DNA of 64,000 nt from Enterobacter asburiae (GTDB lineage Bacteria; Pseudomonadota; Gammaproteobacteria; Enterobacterales; Enterobacteriaceae): assembly GCF_008080435.1 (NCBI RefSeq), contig NZ_VRKN01000002.1, positions 310,001-374,000 of the forward strand, read 5' to 3'. Below, in pieces: positions 1 to 10,500 of the stretch (position 1 is its first letter; each line of letters starts with the position of its first letter). The position numbers and the translations under genes are program-made. Below the pieces are notes generated by a model. The model was given only the letters and a program-made list of their open reading frames with translations. It ran no database searches and was not told the DNA's origin.

Positions 1-453
1 AACGGTCCGAAAAAGCACGCCAAAGGCTATATTGAAGGGCTGGAGATGCTGGCCTCCATGCGTTTATGTGCCAACGTTCCGGCGCAGCACGCGATCCAGA
101 CGGCACTCGGCGGCTATCAGAGCATTAGCGAGTTCATCGTTCCCGGTGGTCGCCTGTATGAACAGCGTAACCGCGCGTGGGAGCTGATCAACGACATCCC
201 GGGCGTCTCCTGCGTGAAGCCGAATGGGGCGCTGTATATGTTCCCGAAAATTGACGCGAAGCGCTTCAATATTCACGACGACCAGAAAATGGTGCTTGAT
301 TTCCTGCTGCAGGAAAAAGTACTGCTGGTTCAGGGTACGGCGTTTAACTGGCCGTGGCCGGACCACGTACGTATCGTGACGCTGCCGCGCGAAGATGACC
401 TCGAAATGGCCATCAGCCGCTTCGGGCGCTTCCTCTCTGGATACCATCAGTAA
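1..453 (+). CDS. alaA: Glutamate-pyruvate aminotransferase AlaA, C-terminal part (cut by window edge)
   Basis: The reading frame is open from the first base, so only the last 150 codons are present. The residues match the C-terminal small domain of AlaA (formerly YfbQ), a PLP-dependent class I aminotransferase that makes alanine from pyruvate and glutamate in the cytoplasm. The visible part holds the NGALYMFPK stretch typical of the substrate-closing segment and the VRIVTLPRE motif, whose arginine normally holds the substrate carboxylate. The PLP lysine lies outside the window. yfbR follows on the same strand, as in E. coli, with a hairpin between them. Confidence 0.93.
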   Translation, partial: NGPKKHAKGYIEGLEMLASMRLCANVPAQHAIQTALGGYQSISEFIVPGGRLYEQRNRAWELINDIPGVSCVKPNGALYMFPKIDAKRFNIHDDQKMVLDFLLQEKVLLVQGTAFNWPWPDHVRIVTLPREDDLEMAISRFGRFLSGYHQ

Positions 454-459
454 TCTTAA

Positions 460-488
460 AATCAGGCTACTTCGGTAGCCTGATTTGC
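460..488 (+). terminator. Hairpin with UUCG loop after alaA
   Basis: An 11-bp inverted repeat (460-470 with 475-485) encloses a TTCG tetraloop just after the alaA stop. The T run that follows is short (TTTGCAT), so termination may be partial. Confidence 0.6.
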
Positions 489-547
489 ATCTTCCCTCCC
501 CTCCCCGCACAATGAACGCCTGTCGCAGTGAAGACAAAAGGTAACCT

Positions 548-1147
548 ATGAGTCAGAGTCATTTCTTTGCCCACCTCTCCCGCCTGAAACTCATCAACCG
601 CTGGCCGCTGATGCGCAATGTCCGCACGGAAAATGTGTCAGAGCACAGTCTGCAGGTTGCGATGGTCGCTCACGCGCTGGCCGCCATTAAAAACCGCAAA
701 TTCAACGGTCAGGTCAATCCAGAGCGCATCGCCCTGCTGGCGATGTACCACGATGCGTCAGAAGTGCTAACCGGCGACCTGCCTACGCCGGTGAAATATT
801 TCAACTCGCAGATTGCGCAGGAATATAAGGCCATCGAGAAGATTGCCCAGCAGAAGCTGATTGACATGGTGCCGGAAGAGTTGCGCGACATCTTTGAGCC
901 GCTCATCGATGAGCATCAGTACACGGAAGATGAAAAGTCGCTGGTCAAACAGGCCGACGCGCTCTGCGCCTACCTGAAGTGTCTGGAAGAGCTGTCTGCG
1001 GGCAATAACGAATTTTTACTGGCAAAAACGCGTCTGGAAAAAACGCTGGAATCCCGCCGCAGCGAAGAGATGGATTACTTTATGCAGGTTTTTGTGCCGA
1101 GCTTCCATCTGTCGCTGGATGAGATTAGCCAGGATTCTCCCCTCTGA
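548..1147 (+). CDS. yfbR: 5'-deoxynucleotidase YfbR (HD domain)
   Basis: At 199 residues this is the usual length for YfbR. The enzyme dephosphorylates deoxyribonucleoside 5'-monophosphates in the cytoplasm and helps balance dNTP precursors. The HD-domain metal ligands are visible: H33 in the VSEHSL motif, the H68-D69 pair in YHDASEV, and a later aspartate in [12 protein letters not shown]18 and W19, used in substrate selection in the E. coli enzyme, are kept. A GGTAACCT stretch lies just before the ATG. The gene stands between alaA and the oppositely oriented yfbS, with a REP-like repeat downstream. Confidence 0.95.
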   Translation: MSQSHFFAHLSRLKLINRWPLMRNVRTENVSEHSLQVAMVAHALAAIKNRKFNGQVNPERIALLAMYHDASEVLTGDLPTPVKYFNSQIAQEYKAIEKIAQQKLIDMVPEELRDIFEPLIDEHQYTEDEKSLVKQADALCAYLKCLEELSAGNNEFLLAKTRLEKTLESRRSEEMDYFMQVFVPSFHLSLDEISQDSPL

Positions 1148-1151
1148 TTGT

Positions 1152-1220
1152 CGCCCAGCGGCGCTGCGCTTGCAGGGCCTACGGGGCTGTAGGCCGGGTA
1201 AGGCGCAGCCGCCACCCGGC
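1152..1220. repeat. REP-like palindromic repeat pair
   Basis: Two imperfect inverted copies sit between the convergent ends of yfbR and yfbS. The second contains GTAGGCCGGGTAAGGCGCAG, and the same unit recurs near 33.85 kb. It resembles enterobacterial REP/PU elements. Confidence 0.75.
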
Positions 1221-1227
1221 AAAATGC

Positions 1228-3060
1228 TCAGAACGGGAACAGGACCGGTATCAACACCACGCACACCACCATCACCAGCACGGTGAACGGCACGCCCAGC
1301 TTCACGAAATCACTGAATCTGTAATTCCCTGGCCCCAGCACCAGCGTGTTCACCGGTGAAGAAACTGGCGTCATAAATGCTGCGGAGGCCGCCATTGCGA
1401 CCATCATCGCAAAGGGATACGGCGACACGCCCATGGATTTGGCCATCGCCAGCGCAATAGGCGCCATCAGTACCGCCGTCGCGGTGTTGGAGATAAACAG
1501 ACCGATGGTGGCGCACATGATAAACAGACAGACCATCATCATGTACGGCCCATACCCGCCGCCAACATCCATTAAGCCTTTAACGATCAGATCCACCCCG
1601 CCGGTTTTTTGCAGCGCAAGGGCAAAAGGCATCATCCCGACGATGAGAATAATGCTCGGCCAGTGAATGGCTTTATACGCGCTTTCGGCGTCAATGCAGC
1701 GGAATTTGCCCATCAACAGGCAGGCGATAATTGCCGCGACCGGATTGGGAATTTCATCGGTCAGCATCAGCGCCACCATCAGCACCAGACAAAAAATCGC
1801 GTGGGGCGCCTGGCTGTGCGCCGGGGAGGCGTCGCTCTCCTCGACAGGCATGTTGAGCACCACAAAATCGCGCCCTTTTTGCCCGAGCTGGCTAATCAGC
1901 TTCCAGTTACCGACAACCAGGAAGATATCGCCCAGCAGGATCGGCTCATCCACCACCGCCCCTTCCATCGCTACGCCATCGCGCTTCAGCCCCACGACAT
2001 TCAGGCCATAACGGGTTCGGAACCCCATTTCCCGCACGGTTTTGCCCAACAGTTCCGATTCCGGGATCAGCGACACTTCGGCCATGCCGACATCCAGCGC
2101 CTGATCGGAGAAATACTCCCCGCGCAGCACCATCGGTTCCAGCAGCTGTTCGCTGCAAAACTCGCGCAGATCCACGTCCGCGGTGGACATATCAATCAGC
2201 AGGACGTCCCGCGCGCGGAATTCCGACACCCCGTTGACGTTGACGATCACCCGGCGAAAACGACGCCAGCGCTCTACGCCGATCACATTCGCGCCATAGC
2301 GCTCACGCAGCTTCAGGTCGTCAAGGCGTTGTCCCACCATCGGCGAGCCGGGGCGAATAGCCAGACGGCGTGCACGCCCGGTGAGGCGGTACTCTTTAAT
2401 CAGATCGCGGAAGGTGCGCCGTTTCCACCCCTCTTTATTTTTATCCTGTTTTTCACCTTTCAGGGCAAACCGGGTCAGCAGCATGTAGACCACGCCCATC
2501 ACCAGAATGACCAGCCCAAGCGGGGTGACGCTGAAAAAACTAAAGCCCTGGAACCCTTCCCGGATCAGCTCACTGTTGACCACCAGGTTCGGCGGCGTTG
2601 CCACCAGCGTCATCATGCCGCTGATCAAACCGGCAAAACTCAGGGGCATCATCAGTCGCGATGGCGAGATTTGCATCCTCATGGAAACGCTCAGCACCAC
2701 CGGGATAAAGATTGCCACGACGCCCGTTGAGCTCATAAACGCCCCCAGCCCGGCGACGGTCACCATCAGGTAGACCAGCATTTTGGTTTCGCTGCTGCCC
2801 GCCACCTTCACCAGCCACGACCCCATGATGGTCGCCACGCCGGTACGCACCAGCCCGTCACCGATAATAAACAGGGCGGCAATCAGGATAACGTTGGGAT
2901 CGCTAAACCCGGAGAAGGCTTCAGGTAAGGTGAGCGTTCCGCTCAGCACGAACGCGACGATGACAAACAAGGCGACGGCGTCCATGCGTACCTTGCCCGT
3001 TGCAAAAAGAAGGATGGCGATTAAAAGCAGACTCAGGACCCAAATCAGTTCACCGTTCAC
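1228..3060 (-). CDS. yfbS: SLC13-type membrane transporter YfbS with two TrkA_C domains
   Basis: This 610-residue protein has the layout of the SLC13/DASS anion transporter family: N-terminal membrane helices, a cytoplasmic insert of roughly residues 220-400 with two TrkA_C-like (RCK_C) repeats, then a second membrane half. The family motif with [11 protein letters not shown] is seen in the C-terminal half. YfbS itself has no firmly assigned substrate; sulfate, dicarboxylates or sodium-coupled anions are family options. The start is GTG with an AAGGA six bases upstream. It is probably transcribed separately from yfbT, because a terminator-like hairpin lies between them. Confidence 0.9.
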   Translation of the reverse strand: MNGELIWVLSLLLIAILLFATGKVRMDAVALFVIVAFVLSGTLTLPEAFSGFSDPNVILIAALFIIGDGLVRTGVATIMGSWLVKVAGSSETKMLVYLMVTVAGLGAFMSSTGVVAIFIPVVLSVSMRMQISPSRLMMPLSFAGLISGMMTLVATPPNLVVNSELIREGFQGFSFFSVTPLGLVILVMGVVYMLLTRFALKGEKQDKNKEGWKRRTFRDLIKEYRLTGRARRLAIRPGSPMVGQRLDDLKLRERYGANVIGVERWRRFRRVIVNVNGVSEFRARDVLLIDMSTADVDLREFCSEQLLEPMVLRGEYFSDQALDVGMAEVSLIPESELLGKTVREMGFRTRYGLNVVGLKRDGVAMEGAVVDEPILLGDIFLVVGNWKLISQLGQKGRDFVVLNMPVEESDASPAHSQAPHAIFCLVLMVALMLTDEIPNPVAAIIACLLMGKFRCIDAESAYKAIHWPSIILIVGMMPFALALQKTGGVDLIVKGLMDVGGGYGPYMMMVCLFIMCATIGLFISNTATAVLMAPIALAMAKSMGVSPYPFAMMVAMAASAAFMTPVSSPVNTLVLGPGNYRFSDFVKLGVPFTVLVMVVCVVLIPVLFPF

Positions 3061-3098
3061 AACATGTCCTTGTCAGTGGGAGATGAGGAATTTTGCCA

Positions 3099-3125
3099 TA
3101 AAAAAGCCCCAGCAATGTGGGGCTA
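3099..3125 (-). terminator. Intrinsic terminator after yfbT
   Basis: A GC-rich stem (AGCCCC/GGGGCT) is followed on the minus strand by a run of six T. It lies between the yfbT stop and the yfbS start. Confidence 0.75.
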
Positions 3126-3135
3126 TATCATGTGA

Positions 3136-3795
3136 TTACATTTTTAGCGAGACGGTTACCACTCCGTCAGAGGCTTTCGAAACAGCCAGCGCCGTCAGTG
3201 AATCCAGCACAAAGTCTGCCTCCTCCAGCCGGGGGGATCCCGCCGGAACGTTAACGGCGATAACGTGGCTTCCGGCGTTCAGCCCGGCCAGTACGCCAGC
3301 AGCCGCATCTTCTACTACCACGCACTGTGCAGGGGCGAGGCCCAGCAGTTCAGCGCCCAGTAAAAAAGCGTCGGGCTCCGGTTTACCGCGCTTTACGCGC
3401 TCCGCCGTGATAAATACGTCTGGCGTTGGCAGGCCTGCCGCCTTGTGTCGGGCGTGGGCAACCGGCACGGAACCGGAGGTGACGATAGCCCACGGGATCT
3501 GCGCCTCGTTCAGATGCTCAAGCAGTTCGCGCGCCCCCGGTAAGGCGGTGATGCCGTCCGTATCCGTGGCTTCAATGTGTTCCAGGTATTTGAACTCCGC
3601 CTGAATTTCGTCCTCAGAGCGTCCGGCCAGGAAGTGCCGAAGCGAGGTAATGGCCTGTTTGCCATGGATAAAATTCAGCACGTCCTGATGGTCGATGCCA
3701 TGTCGGTCAGCCCAATGGCACCAGGAACGCTCCACAACCGGCAGCGAATCCACCAGCGTACCGTCCAGATCAAACAGAAAACCTCTACACTGCAC
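3136..3795 (-). CDS. yfbT: HAD-family sugar phosphatase YfbT (HxpA)
   Basis: This is a cytoplasmic haloacid dehalogenase-type phosphatase that hydrolyses sugar phosphates. HAD motif I (FDLDGTLVDS, near residue 10), motif II (VTSGS), the lysine of KRGKPEPDAF and motif III/IV (VVVEDAAAGV) are all present. The cap domain follows motif I, as in the beta-phosphoglucomutase-like subfamily. I chose the GTG at 3795 because GGAGG lies five bases ahead; an earlier GTG at 3801 would sit against that site. The length of 219 residues is close to the 216 of E. coli. It is followed by its own terminator and preceded closely by yfbU. Confidence 0.9.
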   Translation of the reverse strand: MQCRGFLFDLDGTLVDSLPVVERSWCHWADRHGIDHQDVLNFIHGKQAITSLRHFLAGRSEDEIQAEFKYLEHIEATDTDGITALPGARELLEHLNEAQIPWAIVTSGSVPVAHARHKAAGLPTPDVFITAERVKRGKPEPDAFLLGAELLGLAPAQCVVVEDAAAGVLAGLNAGSHVIAVNVPAGSPRLEEADFVLDSLTALAVSKASDGVVTVSLKM

Positions 3796-3806
3796 ACGCA
3801 CCTCCG

Positions 3807-4301
3807 TCAGGCATTAATGATTTGTTGAATTTCGTTGCTGCTTAAATGGTACTGACGCGGACAGGCGTGCCACGCGCTTAGCATACGCTGATATTTTTCC
3901 CACATTGGGGTCTGCGCGTTGAAGCCGTGGGTACCCGCGTCAAAGTGGGTATAACGCCCTTCTGTATTCACCATAAAGCGAACATAGCTCAGATAACGCG
4001 CTTCCGTTGCGGCATCAAAGCCTAAGAAGGTCACGCGGCGCTCGTCAATGGACTGCTGATCTTTGAGATTCGTCCAGGAGACGTGCAGGGCGTGATACAT
4101 CTCCATAATGTCGATCACGATGCGACAGGTTTCTTCTTTCAGCTCACCAAACTCGCGGTCCAGTTCGCGCATTTGCAAACCAAAACCGCGTTCGACGATG
4201 GTTTGCAGGCGGCTGTAGCGTGCAGCGTTATCGGGATCAAGCATAGTCATCATCTTGTACTGGTTGGACAAAATCAGACGTTGAGCATGGGTCATTTCCA
4301 T
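3807..4301 (-). CDS. yfbU: YfbU family protein, function unknown
   Basis: The protein starts [14 protein letters not shown] and has 164 residues, the family's usual length. It belongs to the YfbU family (PF03887), a small cytoplasmic, largely helical protein found in Enterobacterales. E. coli YfbU has been linked to cell-death phenotypes, but no biochemical activity is established. The start at 4301 is preferred over an in-frame ATG at 4322, because it gives the conserved N-terminus and has a CAGGAGTCG-type ribosome site upstream. Its stop lies 11 bases before yfbT, so the two are probably co-transcribed. Confidence 0.9.
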   Translation of the reverse strand: MEMTHAQRLILSNQYKMMTMLDPDNAARYSRLQTIVERGFGLQMRELDREFGELKEETCRIVIDIMEMYHALHVSWTNLKDQQSIDERRVTFLGFDAATEARYLSYVRFMVNTEGRYTHFDAGTHGFNAQTPMWEKYQRMLSAWHACPRQYHLSSNEIQQIINA

Positions 4302-4329
4302 CTTTCGACTCCTGTAGCGCATTGCACTT

Positions 4330-4364
4330 AAAAAAAAGACACGGTAACTGATTGTTACTGTGCC
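4330..4364 (-). terminator. Intrinsic terminator after yfbV
   Basis: On the minus strand a hairpin (GGCACAGTAAC/GTTACCGTGTC) runs into eight T residues, between yfbV and yfbU. Confidence 0.8.
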
Positions 4365-4392
4365 TTCTTTTCGTCGTCGTTTCGATGATCAA

Positions 4393-4848
4393 TCACAAAT
4401 CATCGAGGAATGTTTTATCCAGTTGCTTAAAAGCACGCTTTAACGTGTCCGCCAGCGCCTGGTAATCCGGCTTGCCTTCAACCGGGGCGAGCGCCTGCCC
4501 GGCCTCCTCCAGTTTTCCGCGCACTTCATAAAACCAGTGTAAAATAGAAGGGGGAAGTGGGGTGATGGACCGTTTACCTAACCACCACAGGCCCTGCATC
4601 GGCAGGCTTAACGCGAAGAGCGCCGTCGCGACGGCAGGGCCAAGCTGCCCACCCAGCGCTATCTGCCAGCACAATGTAAAAATCGCGACAGGCGGCATAA
4701 AGCGAATCGCATAGCGCGTGGCGCGGATGGTGCGGTTCTCAATAAACATAGGCGCAAGGCGCTTTTCCATCGGCCACGTCTTTGCGTAATGCTGTCCCCG
4801 ACGAAACAGACTAAAGAAATTTACGGACGGGTTCTCTGGTGTCGACAT
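4393..4848 (-). CDS. yfbV: Terminus macrodomain insulation protein YfbV (UPF0208 membrane protein)
   Basis: This 151-residue inner-membrane protein matches the YfbV/UPF0208 family. In E. coli YfbV limits the constraint that MatP places on chromosomal DNA outside the Ter macrodomain. Two hydrophobic segments are visible around residues 45-90, with cytoplasmic N- and C-terminal parts rich in charged residues. It is divergent from ackA and followed by a strong terminator, so it is likely monocistronic. Confidence 0.88.
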   Translation of the reverse strand: MSTPENPSVNFFSLFRRGQHYAKTWPMEKRLAPMFIENRTIRATRYAIRFMPPVAIFTLCWQIALGGQLGPAVATALFALSLPMQGLWWLGKRSITPLPPSILHWFYEVRGKLEEAGQALAPVEGKPDYQALADTLKRAFKQLDKTFLDDL

Positions 4849-5185
4849 GGCTGTACCTCAACTTCACATATAAAAATTAAAATTTTCGTGCAAAACCACA
4901 ACAAGCTATGACAACGTTCAAAATATTTTGTCATCTCTACCCCGTATCGGGTATCCTGTGCCAGCCTGATAGGGCCATAGACGAGGATCAGTAACTCGTC
5001 AAATTATTGCATATTATGCCATTGGCTGAAAAATGTGCAAAATGGCATAAAATCATAGTTATTTCTTCCATCATGCCACAATGTTCGTTTGGCATGATGT
5101 TAATCATAAATGTCTGAGTCATCATGCGTTACGCTGTTAGACTCACTGACGTTTTTTTAGCCACGTATCAATAATAGGTACTTCC
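4849..5185. promoter_or_regulatory. yfbV / ackA divergent control region
   Basis: This 337-base AT-rich gap has no gene. It carries two near-repeats built on ATGGCATAA / ATGCCA (around 5010-5060) and a long leader to ackA. In E. coli the ackA-pta promoters lie in the equivalent place. No specific operator could be assigned by eye. Confidence 0.5.
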
Positions 5186-6388
5186 ATGTCGAGTAAGTTA
5201 GTACTGGTTCTGAACTGCGGTAGCTCCTCACTGAAATTCGCCATCATCGATGCGCTCAACGGTGACGAATACCTCTCTGGTTTGGCCGAATGTTTCCATC
5301 TGCCTGAAGCACGTATCAAGTGGAAGATGGACGGCAGCAAACAAGAAGCGGCTTTAGGTGCAGGCGCCGCTCACAGTGAAGCGCTGAACTTTATCGTTAA
5401 CACTATTCTGGCACAAAAACCAGAACTGTCTGCTCAGCTGACTGCGATTGGTCACCGTATCGTCCACGGCGGCGAAAAATACACCAGCTCCGTCGTGATC
5501 GACGAAACGGTGATCCAGGGCATCAAGGACTCTGCGTCCTTCGCACCGCTGCACAACCCGGCTCACCTGATTGGTATCGCTGAAGCGCTGAAATCCTTCC
5601 CGAATCTGAAAAACAAAAACGTGGCCGTATTCGACACCGCGTTCCATCAGACCATGCCGGAAGAGTCTTACCTCTATGCCCTGCCATACAGCCTGTACAA
5701 AGAACACGGCGTACGTCGTTACGGCGCGCACGGCACCAGCCACTTCTATGTGACGCAGGAAGCCGCAAAAGTCCTGAACAAGCCGGTTGAAGAACTGAAC
5801 ATCATCACCTGCCACCTGGGCAACGGTGGTTCTGTTTCTGCTATCCGCAACGGTAAATGTGTTGATACTTCTATGGGTCTGACCCCGCTGGAAGGTCTGG
5901 TGATGGGTACCCGTTCCGGTGACATCGACCCGGCGATCATCTTCCACCTGCACGACACCCTGGGCATGAGCGTTGACCAGATCAACAAAATGCTGACCAA
6001 AGAGTCTGGCCTGCTGGGTCTGACCGAAGTCACCAGCGACTGCCGTTATGTTGAAGACAACTACGCAGAGAAAGAAGACGCTAAACGTGCAATGGACGTT
6101 TACTGCCACCGTCTGGCGAAGTACATCGGCTCTTACACTGCGCTGATGGAAGGCCGTCTGGACGCGGTTATCTTCACCGGTGGTATCGGTGAGAACGCGG
6201 CAATGGTTCGTGAACTGTCCCTGGGCAAACTGGGCGTTCTGGGCTTCGAGGTTGATCACGAACGTAACCTGGCTGCCCGCTTCGGCAAGTCTGGCTTCAT
6301 CAACAAAGAAGGCACCCGCCCTGCTCTCGTTATCCCAACTAACGAAGAACTGGTCATTGCGCAAGACGCGCACCGCCTGACTGCCTGA
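5186..6388 (+). CDS. ackA: Acetate kinase AckA
   Basis: AckA transfers phosphate from acetyl-phosphate to ADP, giving acetate and ATP, the substrate-level step of overflow metabolism. The 400-residue length equals E. coli AckA. The acetokinase signatures are seen: N-terminal [19 protein letters not shown], the GAHGTSH motif with the catalytic histidine, and TGGIGENA near the C-terminus. Codon use is strongly biased to highly expressed codons. pta follows 76 bases later with a hairpin in between, so the two form the usual ackA-pta operon. Confidence 0.98.
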   Translation: MSSKLVLVLNCGSSSLKFAIIDALNGDEYLSGLAECFHLPEARIKWKMDGSKQEAALGAGAAHSEALNFIVNTILAQKPELSAQLTAIGHRIVHGGEKYTSSVVIDETVIQGIKDSASFAPLHNPAHLIGIAEALKSFPNLKNKNVAVFDTAFHQTMPEESYLYALPYSLYKEHGVRRYGAHGTSHFYVTQEAAKVLNKPVEELNIITCHLGNGGSVSAIRNGKCVDTSMGLTPLEGLVMGTRSGDIDPAIIFHLHDTLGMSVDQINKMLTKESGLLGLTEVTSDCRYVEDNYAEKEDAKRAMDVYCHRLAKYIGSYTALMEGRLDAVIFTGGIGENAAMVRELSLGKLGVLGFEVDHERNLAARFGKSGFINKEGTRPALVIPTNEELVIAQDAHRLTA

Positions 6389-6393
6389 TTCCA

Positions 6394-6423
6394 CACCGCC
6401 AGCAATGCTGGCGGTGCTGTTTT
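6394..6423 (+). terminator. Hairpin between ackA and pta
   Basis: A perfect 10-bp stem (CACCGCCAGC/GCTGGCGGTG) with an AAT loop is followed by CTGTTTTG. The T run is weak, so read-through into pta is expected. Confidence 0.6.
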
Positions 6424-6464
6424 GTAACCCGCCCCATTTGGGCGGTAACGAAAGAGGATAAACC

Positions 6465-8606
6465 GTGTCCCGTACTATTATGCTGATCCCTACCGGAACC
6501 AGCGTCGGTCTGACCAGCGTCAGCCTTGGCGTAATCCGTGCTATGGAACGCAAAGGCGTTCGTCTGAGCGTCTTTAAGCCAATCTCCCAGCCACGTGCTG
6601 GTGGCGATGCACCAGACCAGACCACCTCCATTATTCGTAAGAACTCCAATCTGCCAGCGGCTGAACCGCTGAAGATGAGCCACGTTGAATCTCTGCTGTC
6701 CAGCAACCAGAAAGACGTGCTGATGGAAGAGATCATCGCCAACTACCATGCTAACGCGCAAAACGCTGAAGTGGTGCTGGTTGAAGGTCTGGTCCCAACG
6801 CGCAAACACCAGTTTGCCCAGTCTCTGAACTTCGAAATCGCGAAAACCCTGAACGCAGAGATCGTTTTCGTGATGTCTCAGGGCACCGATACCCCAGAGC
6901 AGCTGAACGAGCGTATCGAACTGACGCGCAGCAGCTTCGGCGGCGCAAAAAATACCAACATCACCGGCGTGATCGTGAACAAACTGAACGCGCCAGTTGA
7001 TGAGCAAGGCCGTACTCGCCCTGACCTGTCCGAAATCTTCGACGACTCTTCCAAAGCGAAAGTTGTCAAAGTTGACCCGGCTAAACTGCAGGGATCCAGC
7101 CCGCTGCCAGTACTGGGCGCGGTGCCATGGAGCTTCGATCTGATTGCCACCCGTGCAATCGATATGGCGCGTCACCTGAATGCCACCGTGGTTAACGAAG
7201 GCGACATCAACACCCGCCGCGTGAAGTCCGTGACCTTCTGTGCGCGCAGCATTCCGCACATGCTGGAACACTTCCGCGCAGGTTCCCTGCTGGTGACCTC
7301 CGCAGACCGTCCGGACGTGCTGGTTGCAGCCTGTCTGGCCGCAATGAACGGCGTGGAAATCGGTGCGATCCTGCTGACCGGTGCCTACGAGATGGACCCA
7401 CGCGTCAGCAAGCTGTGCGAACGCGCGTTCGCCACCGGCCTGCCGGTCTTCATGGTGAACACCAATACCTGGCAGACCTCTCTGAGCCTGCAAAGCTTCA
7501 ACCTGGAAGTACCGGTTGATGACCACGAGCGTATTGAGAAAGTTCAGGAATACGTTGCGGGCTACATCAACGCAGACTGGATTGAATCCCTGACTGCGAC
7601 CTCCGAGCGCAGCCGCCGTCTGTCTCCTCCAGCATTCCGTTACCAGCTGACCGAGCTGGCGCGTAAAGCGGGCAAACGCGTTGTTCTGCCAGAAGGCGAC
7701 GAACCGCGTACCGTTAAAGCGGCTGCTATCTGTGCAGAGCGCGGCATCGCGACCTGTGTGCTGCTGGGTAACCCGGATGAGATCACCCGCGTTGCGGCGT
7801 CTCAGGGCGTTGAGCTGGGCGCTGGCATCGAAATCGTTGACCCTGAAGTGGTTCGCGAAAGCTACGTTGCCCGTCTGGTTGAGCTGCGTAAGAGCAAAGG
7901 CATGACCGAAGCCGTTGCGCGCGAACAGCTGGAAGACAACGTGGTGCTGGGCACGCTGATGCTGGAGCAGGACGAAGTTGACGGTCTGGTTTCCGGTGCG
8001 GTTCACACCACGGCGAACACCATCCGTCCACCGCTGCAGCTGATCAAAACCGCACCGGGCAGCTCTCTGGTTTCTTCCGTGTTCTTCATGCTGCTGCCTG
8101 AACAGGTTTACGTTTACGGTGACTGCGCGATCAACCCGGATCCAACCGCAGAACAGCTGGCTGAAATCGCTATCCAGTCCGCGGACTCCGCGATTGCCTT
8201 CGGTATCGAACCGCGCGTAGCGATGCTCTCCTACTCCACCGGTACCTCTGGTGCAGGTAGCGACGTAGAGAAAGTGCGTGAAGCGACGCGTCTGGCACAG
8301 GAAAAACGTCCTGACCTGATGATCGACGGCCCGCTGCAGTACGATGCCGCCGTTATGGCCGACGTTGCAAAATCCAAAGCGCCGAACTCACCGGTTGCAG
8401 GTCGCGCTACCGTGTTCATCTTCCCGGATCTGAACACCGGTAACACCACCTACAAAGCGGTACAGCGTTCTGCAGACCTGATCTCCATCGGGCCAATGCT
8501 GCAGGGCATGCGCAAACCTGTGAACGACCTGTCCCGTGGCGCGCTGGTAGACGATATCGTCTACACCATCGCTTTGACCGCGATTCAGTCTTCGCAGCAG
8601 CAGTAA
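6465..8606 (+). CDS. pta: Phosphate acetyltransferase Pta
   Basis: Pta interconverts acetyl-CoA and acetyl-phosphate and works with AckA. At 713 residues it is the long enterobacterial form: an N-terminal BioD-like P-loop-fold domain (start [14 protein letters not shown]), a DRTGG regulatory domain around residues 220-340, and the catalytic PTA_PTB domain from about residue 390 ([13 protein letters not shown]) to the end. The start is GTG, preceded by AAAGAGGATAAACC. Codon bias is high, as in ackA. yfcC, which follows pta in E. coli, is absent; the next gene is the oppositely oriented transketolase operon. Confidence 0.98.
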   Translation: MSRTIMLIPTGTSVGLTSVSLGVIRAMERKGVRLSVFKPISQPRAGGDAPDQTTSIIRKNSNLPAAEPLKMSHVESLLSSNQKDVLMEEIIANYHANAQNAEVVLVEGLVPTRKHQFAQSLNFEIAKTLNAEIVFVMSQGTDTPEQLNERIELTRSSFGGAKNTNITGVIVNKLNAPVDEQGRTRPDLSEIFDDSSKAKVVKVDPAKLQGSSPLPVLGAVPWSFDLIATRAIDMARHLNATVVNEGDINTRRVKSVTFCARSIPHMLEHFRAGSLLVTSADRPDVLVAACLAAMNGVEIGAILLTGAYEMDPRVSKLCERAFATGLPVFMVNTNTWQTSLSLQSFNLEVPVDDHERIEKVQEYVAGYINADWIESLTATSERSRRLSPPAFRYQLTELARKAGKRVVLPEGDEPRTVKAAAICAERGIATCVLLGNPDEITRVAASQGVELGAGIEIVDPEVVRESYVARLVELRKSKGMTEAVAREQLEDNVVLGTLMLEQDEVDGLVSGAVHTTANTIRPPLQLIKTAPGSSLVSSVFFMLLPEQVYVYGDCAINPDPTAEQLAEIAIQSADSAIAFGIEPRVAMLSYSTGTSGAGSDVEKVREATRLAQEKRPDLMIDGPLQYDAAVMADVAKSKAPNSPVAGRATVFIFPDLNTGNTTYKAVQRSADLISIGPMLQGMRKPVNDLSRGALVDDIVYTIALTAIQSSQQQ

Positions 8607-8618
8607 TTGTAAGGTCTT

Positions 8619-8685
8619 GCCGGATGGCGCTTCGCTTATCCGGCCTACAGGACCGTAGGCCCGGTAAGCGTAAGCGCCACCGGGC
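8619..8685. repeat. REP-like palindromic repeat pair
   Basis: Two inverted units (GCCGGATGGCGCTTCGC... and GTAGGCCCGGTAAGCG...) lie just after pta. The second unit recurs near 18.5 and 38.7 kb. Confidence 0.75.
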
Positions 8686-8688
8686 AAC

Positions 8689-8722
8689 AAAAAGGCGACC
8701 ACTACACGGGTCGCCTTTTTTA
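8689..8722. terminator. Bidirectional terminator between pta and transketolase genes
   Basis: The stem AAAAAGGCGAC / GTCGCCTTTTTT is flanked by A and T runs, so it can stop both convergent operons. Confidence 0.85.
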
Positions 8723-8723
8723 T

Positions 8724-9677
8724 TTACAGCAGCTCCCTCGCCGCCGACACAATGTCATGAGCCGTCAGGCCATACTCCTTCTGCAGGAAGTCCTGCGTCC
8801 CTACCTGACCATAACGCTCCTTGACGCCCACCCGCCGCATCGGTACCGGGCAGGTTTCCACCAGCACTTCCGCCACCGCCGACCCGAGGCCGTTGTGAAT
8901 GCTGTGGTTTTCACAGGTGACGATGCGCCCGGTTTTCTCGGCGTAGTTTTTTACCAGCATCCGGTCGATGGGCTTCAGGGTAAACATGTCGATGACCGCC
9001 GCGCTTACGCCCTCCTGCTCAAGCTGGCGCGCCGCCTCCAGCGCTTCCGCTACCATGATGCCGTTGGCAATCAGGGTAATATCGGTTCCTTCGCGCAGTA
9101 CGTTGCCTTTGCCAATGGTGAAGGTTGAACCAGGGGCATACACGCTCGGCGCCTGCTTACGAATGGTGCGCACCCAGTAGAAACCTTCGAGGTCGATAAG
9201 CTGGCGCAGTACGTCCTCGAACATCACCGCGTCGGTCACTTCCAGCACCACCGAATGCGCCAGACCGCGCACAATGCCCATATCCTCAAATGACATATGC
9301 GTCCCGCCGTTGTGGCAGGCCGTCACGCCCGCATCCGACGCTATCACCTTCACGTTGTTGCGCTGGTAGTCCAGGGACATAAACAGCTGGTCGAAGCAGC
9401 GACGGCTGGCAAACGCGGTGAAGGTGTGCACGAACGGTTTGCGTCCGGTAAGTGACAGCCCCGCCGCGGTGCCGATGACGTTGGCCTCCATAATGCCGCA
9501 GTTAATCACGTGCTGCGGATAATCGCGCGCCACGCCGTCCATCGCCATCGAGCTCATCAGATCCGCTTCCAGAGCGATAATCTCACTCCCTGCCTCAATC
9601 TGTTTTGCCACAAAGCCCGCATAGACTTTACGCATCTCAACGGCATCTTTCTGTCGTGGGGGTGCAACCTTAATCAT
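8724..9677 (-). CDS. Transketolase, C-terminal subunit of a split enzyme
   Basis: This 317-residue protein corresponds to the pyrimidine-binding and C-terminal domains of transketolase. The family features FTAFASRRCFDQL, the GxTHMSFEDMGI region and a C-terminal domain with VTCENHSIHNGLGSAV are present. It overlaps the N-terminal subunit gene by 8 bases, so the pair should be translated together and form one active enzyme that moves two-carbon units with thiamine diphosphate. The real donor is not known. Split transketolases beside sugar PTS genes usually serve one dedicated pentose-like pathway rather than the pentose phosphate cycle. It closely resembles the layout of Salmonella STM2340-STM2345. 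Confidence 0.9.
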   Translation of the reverse strand: MIKVAPPRQKDAVEMRKVYAGFVAKQIEAGSEIIALEADLMSSMAMDGVARDYPQHVINCGIMEANVIGTAAGLSLTGRKPFVHTFTAFASRRCFDQLFMSLDYQRNNVKVIASDAGVTACHNGGTHMSFEDMGIVRGLAHSVVLEVTDAVMFEDVLRQLIDLEGFYWVRTIRKQAPSVYAPGSTFTIGKGNVLREGTDITLIANGIMVAEALEAARQLEQEGVSAAVIDMFTLKPIDRMLVKNYAEKTGRIVTCENHSIHNGLGSAVAEVLVETCPVPMRRVGVKERYGQVGTQDFLQKEYGLTAHDIVSAARELL

Positions 9678-10500
9678 GTGAAGCCTCCAGTTGGCGAATC
9701 GTCTCGTTGAGGGCTGCTTTGCTCTCCGCGGTCAATCGCAGGTGGTGCGAGTTGCTGAGCTGCTCCAGGTACGGCACCCCCTGCCCTTTAATGCTGTCGA
9801 GGATGACGACTAACGGACGCGCATCGGCAGCCGGAACCCGCGACGTCACCGCCAGCAGCCCCGGAATGTCGTCTCCCTTCACCGTCGCCACGTCAAAGCC
9901 AAAGGCACGGAATTTCCCCTCCAGGTCGAACGCGCTGATGATCTCGTCCAGCTCGCCGTCGAGCTGCTGTTTGTTCCAGTCCACGAACACCGTCAGGTTG
10001 TTCAGACGATGATGGGCAATAAACTGGAAGGCTTCCCAGCACTGCCCCTCGTTCAGCTCGCCGTCACCGACAATGCAGAAGACCCGATTCGGTCGCCCCG
10101 CCAGCCTGTGCGAGAGCGCCATCCCGCCGGCAATGGAGATCCCCTGCCCCAGCGAACCGGTGGTGGCATCCACGCCGCGCGTTTTCAGGCGGTCCGGGTG
10201 GCTCGGCAGGCGCGTGCCGTTCTGGTTCAGAGTGCTCAGCTCTTCCACCGGGAAGTAGCCCTTGATCGCCAGTGTGCTGTAGAGCGCCGGGCCCGCATGA
10301 CCTTTCGACAGGACAAAATAGTCTCGCTCTGGCCAGTCCGGATCCGCCGGGTCGATTTTCATTACCGCCCCGTACAGCACGGCCAGGGTTTCAACCACCG
10401 ACATACTGCCACCATAGTGTCCAAAGCCCAGCTGCGTCAGGGATTTCAGCGTCTCAAGACGGATCTGACGCGCGAGTTCGGTTATCTCTTTCTCATTCAT
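9670..10500 (-). CDS. Transketolase, N-terminal subunit of a split enzyme
   Basis: At 276 residues this is the thiamine-diphosphate-binding half. The ThDP motif GDGELNEG (residues 145-152), followed by an N in VDWNKQQLDG, binds magnesium and diphosphate. SKGHAGPALY (65-74) and GSLGQGISIAGG (115-126) are standard transketolase signatures. Its start codon overlaps the stop of the PTS IIC gene by 4 bases (ATGA), and its end overlaps the C-terminal subunit. This tight coupling ties sugar import to the transketolase step. The substrate is unknown. A pathway using a branched or keto-pentose phosphate (for example the split apulose-phosphate transketolases reported elsewhere) is only one possibility. 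Confidence 0.9.
   Translation of the reverse strand: MNEKEITELARQIRLETLKSLTQLGFGHYGGSMSVVETLAVLYGAVMKIDPADPDWPERDYFVLSKGHAGPALYSTLAIKGYFPVEELSTLNQNGTRLPSHPDRLKTRGVDATTGSLGQGISIAGGMALSHRLAGRPNRVFCIVGDGELNEGQCWEAFQFIAHHRLNNLTVFVDWNKQQLDGELDEIISAFDLEGKFRAFGFDVATVKGDDIPGLLAVTSRVPAADARPLVVILDSIKGQGVPYLEQLSNSHHLRLTAESKAALNETIRQLEASHD

Noticed and set aside
1609..2730. Long plus-strand open frame (373 codons) opposite yfbS
   Set aside because: It is an antisense shadow of yfbS, with histidine/glutamine-rich composition typical of reversed membrane-protein codons and no family features.
5354..6742. 462-codon minus-strand open frame opposite ackA
   Set aside because: Explained by ackA codon bias; no protein features.
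6354..8006. 550-codon minus-strand open frame opposite pta
   Set aside because: Antisense to a highly expressed, strongly codon-biased gene. Such bias removes reverse-strand stops. No recognisable domain.
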